Shown: positions 61,281 through 64,000 of the stretch, piece by piece
Layout of the letters: the number at the start of each line of letters is the position of its first letter
Position numbering within the stretch: position 1 is the stretch's first letter
DNA from: Pseudomonas sp. p1(2021b)
Lineage (GTDB): Bacteria > Pseudomonadota > Gammaproteobacteria > Pseudomonadales > Pseudomonadaceae
Direction: 5' to 3'
Length of the DNA: 64,000 bases
NCBI RefSeq assembly: GCF_020151015.1
Contig: NZ_CP083746.1
Location: 2,075,001 to 2,139,000 of the forward strand
Made by a program: the position numbers and the translations under genes
The notes under the pieces: model-generated
Told to the model about the DNA's origin: nothing
The model's input: the letters and a program-made list of their open reading frames with translations, nothing else
Database searches by the model: none

Positions 61281-63173
61281 TCAAAGGCGCAGCAAGGCCT
61301 CGACGATCCGCTCGGCCGCCGCCTGCGCCGTCTCTCTCTGGGTATCGATATGCAGCTCTGGATTCACCGGCGGCTCGTACGGCGAGTCGATCCCGGTGAA
61401 GTTCTTCAGCTCACCCCGGCGGGCCTTCTGGTAGAGCCCCTTGGGGTCGCGCTGCTCGGCCAGGGCCAACGGCGCGTCGATGAAGATCTCCAGGAAGTTG
61501 CCTTCCCCGGCCAGGCCCCGGGCCATGTCGCGCTCGGCGCGGAACGGCGAGATGAACGAGACCAGGGTGATCAAGCCGGCATCGAGCATCAGCCTGGCCA
61601 CTTCGGCCACGCGGCGGATGTTCTCCACGCGGTCGGCCTCGGTGAAGCCCAGGTCGCGGTTCAGGCCGTGGCGCACGTTGTCGCCATCGAGCAGGTAGGT
61701 GTGCTTGCCCAGGGCATGCAGCTTGCGCTCCACCAGGTTGGCGATGGTCGACTTGCCGGCGCCCGAGAGGCCGGTGAACCACAGCACCCGTGGCGTCTGG
61801 CCCTTGAGCGCGGCGTGGGCCTCGCGGTTGACGTCGATGGCCTGCCAATGCACGTTCTGCGCCCGGCGCAGGGCGAAGTGCAGCATGCCAGCGCCGACGG
61901 TGCGGTTGCTCAGGCGGTCGATGACGATGAAGCCGCCGGTGTCGCGGTTGTCAGCATAGGCATCGAAGGCGATCGGGCGGTCCAGGTTCAGGTTGCATAC
62001 GCCGATGCCGTTGAGCTCGAGGGTCTTGGCGGCGAGCTGCTCGAGGTTGTTCACGTCCACCCGGTGCTTGAGGTTGGCGCAGCTCATGCCCACGGTGCGG
62101 CAGCCGATCTTCATCAGGTACGGGCGCCCGGGTAGCAACGGCTCTTCGTCCATCCACACCAGGGTGGCTTCGAACTGGTCGGCCACCGCGGGCGGGGCGT
62201 CGGCCAGGGCGATCAGGTCGCCGCGGCTGATGTCGATCTCGTCCTTGAGCACCAAGGTCACCGCCTGGCCGCACTCGGCGCGCTGCTGCGGGCCGCTGGC
62301 GCCGAGAATCTCGGAGACTTCGCTCTGCTGGCCCGAGGGCAGTACACGGATGCGTTCACCGACGCTGATGCTGCCGGCGGCGATGTTGCCCGAGTAGCCA
62401 CGGAAGTCCAGATTGGGGCGGTTGACCCATTGCACCGGCAGGCGGAACGCCGCCTGGCTGGCGTGGGCCTGCTCCAGCGGCACGTCTTCCAGGTAGGCAA
62501 GCAGGCTCGGGCCTGTGTACCAAGGGGTGTTGGGGCTGGCACTGAGCATGTTGTCGCCGCGCAGCGCAGAGAGTGGAATGCACTGGATGTCATCCAGGCC
62601 GATCTGCGCGGCGAAGGCACGATAGTCGGCCTCGATGCGCTGGAACACCTCCTGCGAGTAGCCCATCAGGTCGAGCTTGTTGACCGCCAGCACCACCTTG
62701 CCGATCCCCAGCAGCGACACCAGGTAACTGTGCCGGCGGGTCTGGGTCAGCAGGCCTTGGCGGGCGTCTACCAGGATCACCGCCAAGTCGGCGGTGGAGG
62801 CGCCGGTGACCATGTTGCGGGTGTACTGTTCGTGGCCGGGCGTATCGGCAACGATGAACTTGCGTTTCTCCGTGGCGAAGAAACGGTATGCCACATCGAT
62901 GGTGATGCCTTGCTCGCGCTCGGCGGCCAAGCCGTCCACCAAGAGGGCGAAGTCCAGGTCCTCGCCTTGGGTGCCGAGTTTTTTCGAGTCGGCTTCGAGC
63001 TGGCCGAGCTGGTCTTCGAACAGCACCTTGGACTCGTACAGCAGGCGCCCGATCAAGGTGCTCTTGCCGTCGTCGACGCTGCCGCAAGTGATGAAGCGCA
63101 GCAGTTGCTTGTGCTGCTGTGCCTGCAGGTACGTGGTGAGGTCGTCGTGCCGGGCGTGGGTGATCGCGTTCAT
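61281..63173 (-). CDS. cysNC: Bifunctional sulfate adenylyltransferase subunit 1 / APS kinase
   Basis: A 630-aa fusion. The N-terminal CysN GTPase shows [31 protein letters not shown] and NKLDLMGY. The C-terminal CysC (from ~residue 440) shows [17 protein letters not shown] and [15 protein letters not shown]. With CysD it activates sulfate to APS, then phosphorylates APS to PAPS. Its start overlaps the cysD stop (TGATG). The fused form is usual in pseudomonads. Confidence 0.97.
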   Translation of the reverse strand: MNAITHARHDDLTTYLQAQQHKQLLRFITCGSVDDGKSTLIGRLLYESKVLFEDQLGQLEADSKKLGTQGEDLDFALLVDGLAAEREQGITIDVAYRFFATEKRKFIVADTPGHEQYTRNMVTGASTADLAVILVDARQGLLTQTRRHSYLVSLLGIGKVVLAVNKLDLMGYSQEVFQRIEADYRAFAAQIGLDDIQCIPLSALRGDNMLSASPNTPWYTGPSLLAYLEDVPLEQAHASQAAFRLPVQWVNRPNLDFRGYSGNIAAGSISVGERIRVLPSGQQSEVSEILGASGPQQRAECGQAVTLVLKDEIDISRGDLIALADAPPAVADQFEATLVWMDEEPLLPGRPYLMKIGCRTVGMSCANLKHRVDVNNLEQLAAKTLELNGIGVCNLNLDRPIAFDAYADNRDTGGFIVIDRLSNRTVGAGMLHFALRRAQNVHWQAIDVNREAHAALKGQTPRVLWFTGLSGAGKSTIANLVERKLHALGKHTYLLDGDNVRHGLNRDLGFTEADRVENIRRVAEVARLMLDAGLITLVSFISPFRAERDMARGLAGEGNFLEIFIDAPLALAEQRDPKGLYQKARRGELKNFTGIDSPYEPPVNPELHIDTQRETAQAAAERIVEALLRL

Positions 63174-64000
63174 CAGAAGTATCCCTCTTGTTTCTTCTTC
63201 TCCATGGAGCCGGCCGAGTCGCTGTCGATCAGCCGGCCCTGGCGTTCCGATGTGCGGCTGACCAGCATCTCGCCGATGATCGCCGGCAGGTCGTCGGCGT
63301 CGCTGTCGATGGCGCCGGTGAGCGGGTAGCAGCCCAGGGTGCGGAAGCGCACCTTGCGCATTTCGGGGGTTTCGCCGTCACGCAGCGGCAGGCGCTGGTC
63401 GTCGACCATGATCAGGGTGCCGTTGCGCTCCACCACCGGGCGCTCCTTGGCGAAGTACAGGGGCACGATGGGGATCTGCTCCAGGTAGATGTATTGCCAG
63501 ATGTCCAACTCGGTCCAGTTCGACAGCGGGAACACCCGCAGGCTTTCGCCCTTGCGCTTGCGCGTGTTGTACAGACGCCACAGCTCCGGGCGCTGTTGCT
63601 TGGGGTCCCAGCGGTGCTGCTCGGAACGCAGGGAGAACACGCGCTCCTTGGCACGGGATTTTTCCTCGTCGCGGCGGGCACCGCCGAAGGCGGCATCGAA
63701 GCCGTATTGGTCCAGCGCTTGCTTCAGGCCCTGTGTCTTCCACACGTCGGTGTGCAGGGCCGAACCGTGGGTGAAGGGGTCGATGGCTTTTTCCACGCCT
63801 TCGGGGTTGATGTGCACCAGCAGCTCCAGGCCCAGGCGCTCGGCGGTCTGGTCGCGGAAGGCGATCATCTCGCGGAATTTCCAGGTGGTGTCCACGTGCA
63901 GCAGGGGGAAGGGCGGCTTGCCCGGGGCGAAGGCCTTCATCGCCAGGTGCAGCATCACCGCGCTGTCCTTGCCGATGGAATAGAGCATCACCGGGTGCTC
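63173..64000 (-). CDS. cysD: Sulfate adenylyltransferase subunit 2 (5' end beyond window)
   Basis: The window holds ~275 residues of Cys[22 protein letters not shown] with the PP-loop (SIGKDS), [30 protein letters not shown] and the C-terminal [21 protein letters not shown] are intact. The frame remains open to the edge (EHPVML...), so about 25-30 N-terminal residues lie outside. Confidence 0.97.
   Translation of the reverse strand, partial: EHPVMLYSIGKDSAVMLHLAMKAFAPGKPPFPLLHVDTTWKFREMIAFRDQTAERLGLELLVHINPEGVEKAIDPFTHGSALHTDVWKTQGLKQALDQYGFDAAFGGARRDEEKSRAKERVFSLRSEQHRWDPKQQRPELWRLYNTRKRKGESLRVFPLSNWTELDIWQYIYLEQIPIVPLYFAKERPVVERNGTLIMVDDQRLPLRDGETPEMRKVRFRTLGCYPLTGAIDSDADDLPAIIGEMLVSRTSERQGRLIDSDSAGSMEKKKQEGYF

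Overview
This window is high-GC chromosomal DNA of a Pseudomonas, most likely the P. putida group. The evidence is the P. putida-type REP elements (inverted pairs of GCGGGTTTACCCGC or GGAGCGG...CCGCTCC type), the DUF1654 protein, the CysN-CysC fusion and the gene content. No species can be fixed from the sequence alone.

Layout. 1-3.2 kb: the end of an outer-membrane channel gene, an orphan pqqA, a soluble PQQ glucose dehydrogenase and a DyP peroxidase, followed by tRNA-Val(GAC). 3.5-6.6 kb: an acetyltransferase divergent from a Zur-box-preceded zinc ABC transporter. 6.7-12.8 kb: a minus-strand amine/amino-acid catabolic operon (FAD oxidoreductase, cupin, aromatic-amino-acid-type permease, PucR regulator) and an MFS pump. 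13-16.4 kb: a SPOR lipoprotein, an HD protein, a LexA-box-controlled DUF1654/endonuclease I pair, and a periplasmic glutaminase-asparaginase. 16.7-23.7 kb: a complete ribose operon (rbsBACRKD) ending in a periplasmic nucleoside hydrolase. 24-33 kb: an I78-type lipoprotein, a cold-shock protein, and the conserved thrS-infC-rpmI-rplT-pheST-ihfA-merR translation cluster, ending at tRNA-Pro(GGG).

33-47.5 kb is the accessory part. A degraded prophage sits in the 3' half of tRNA-Pro(GGG). It keeps an integrase, a cytosine methyltransferase and many small phage-type genes, but ssb and a tail peptidase are only fragments. Its far end is an inverted copy of the att site plus the 3' end of a second, dead integrase. 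A decayed IS5/IS427-type element, a complete IS66 element with an exact 8-bp target duplication that splits a membrane-protein gene, an IS remnant and a MITE-like repeat mark this as a landing zone. The region also holds a retropepsin-like protein, a GIY-YIG-like protein and a 49-bp perfect palindrome.

47.7-54.8 kb: an HD hydrolase, two acidic disordered proteins, and a giant 1709-aa protein that joins a DnaQ-like exonuclease fold, a RecQ helicase and a UvrD helicase in one chain. This is the strongest candidate here for a little-described genome-maintenance or anti-phage system. 55-64 kb: glutaminase, membrane proteins, an unrecognised six-gene minus-strand cluster rich in small membrane proteins, a LuxR regulator, and cysNC with cysD, which runs off the window edge.
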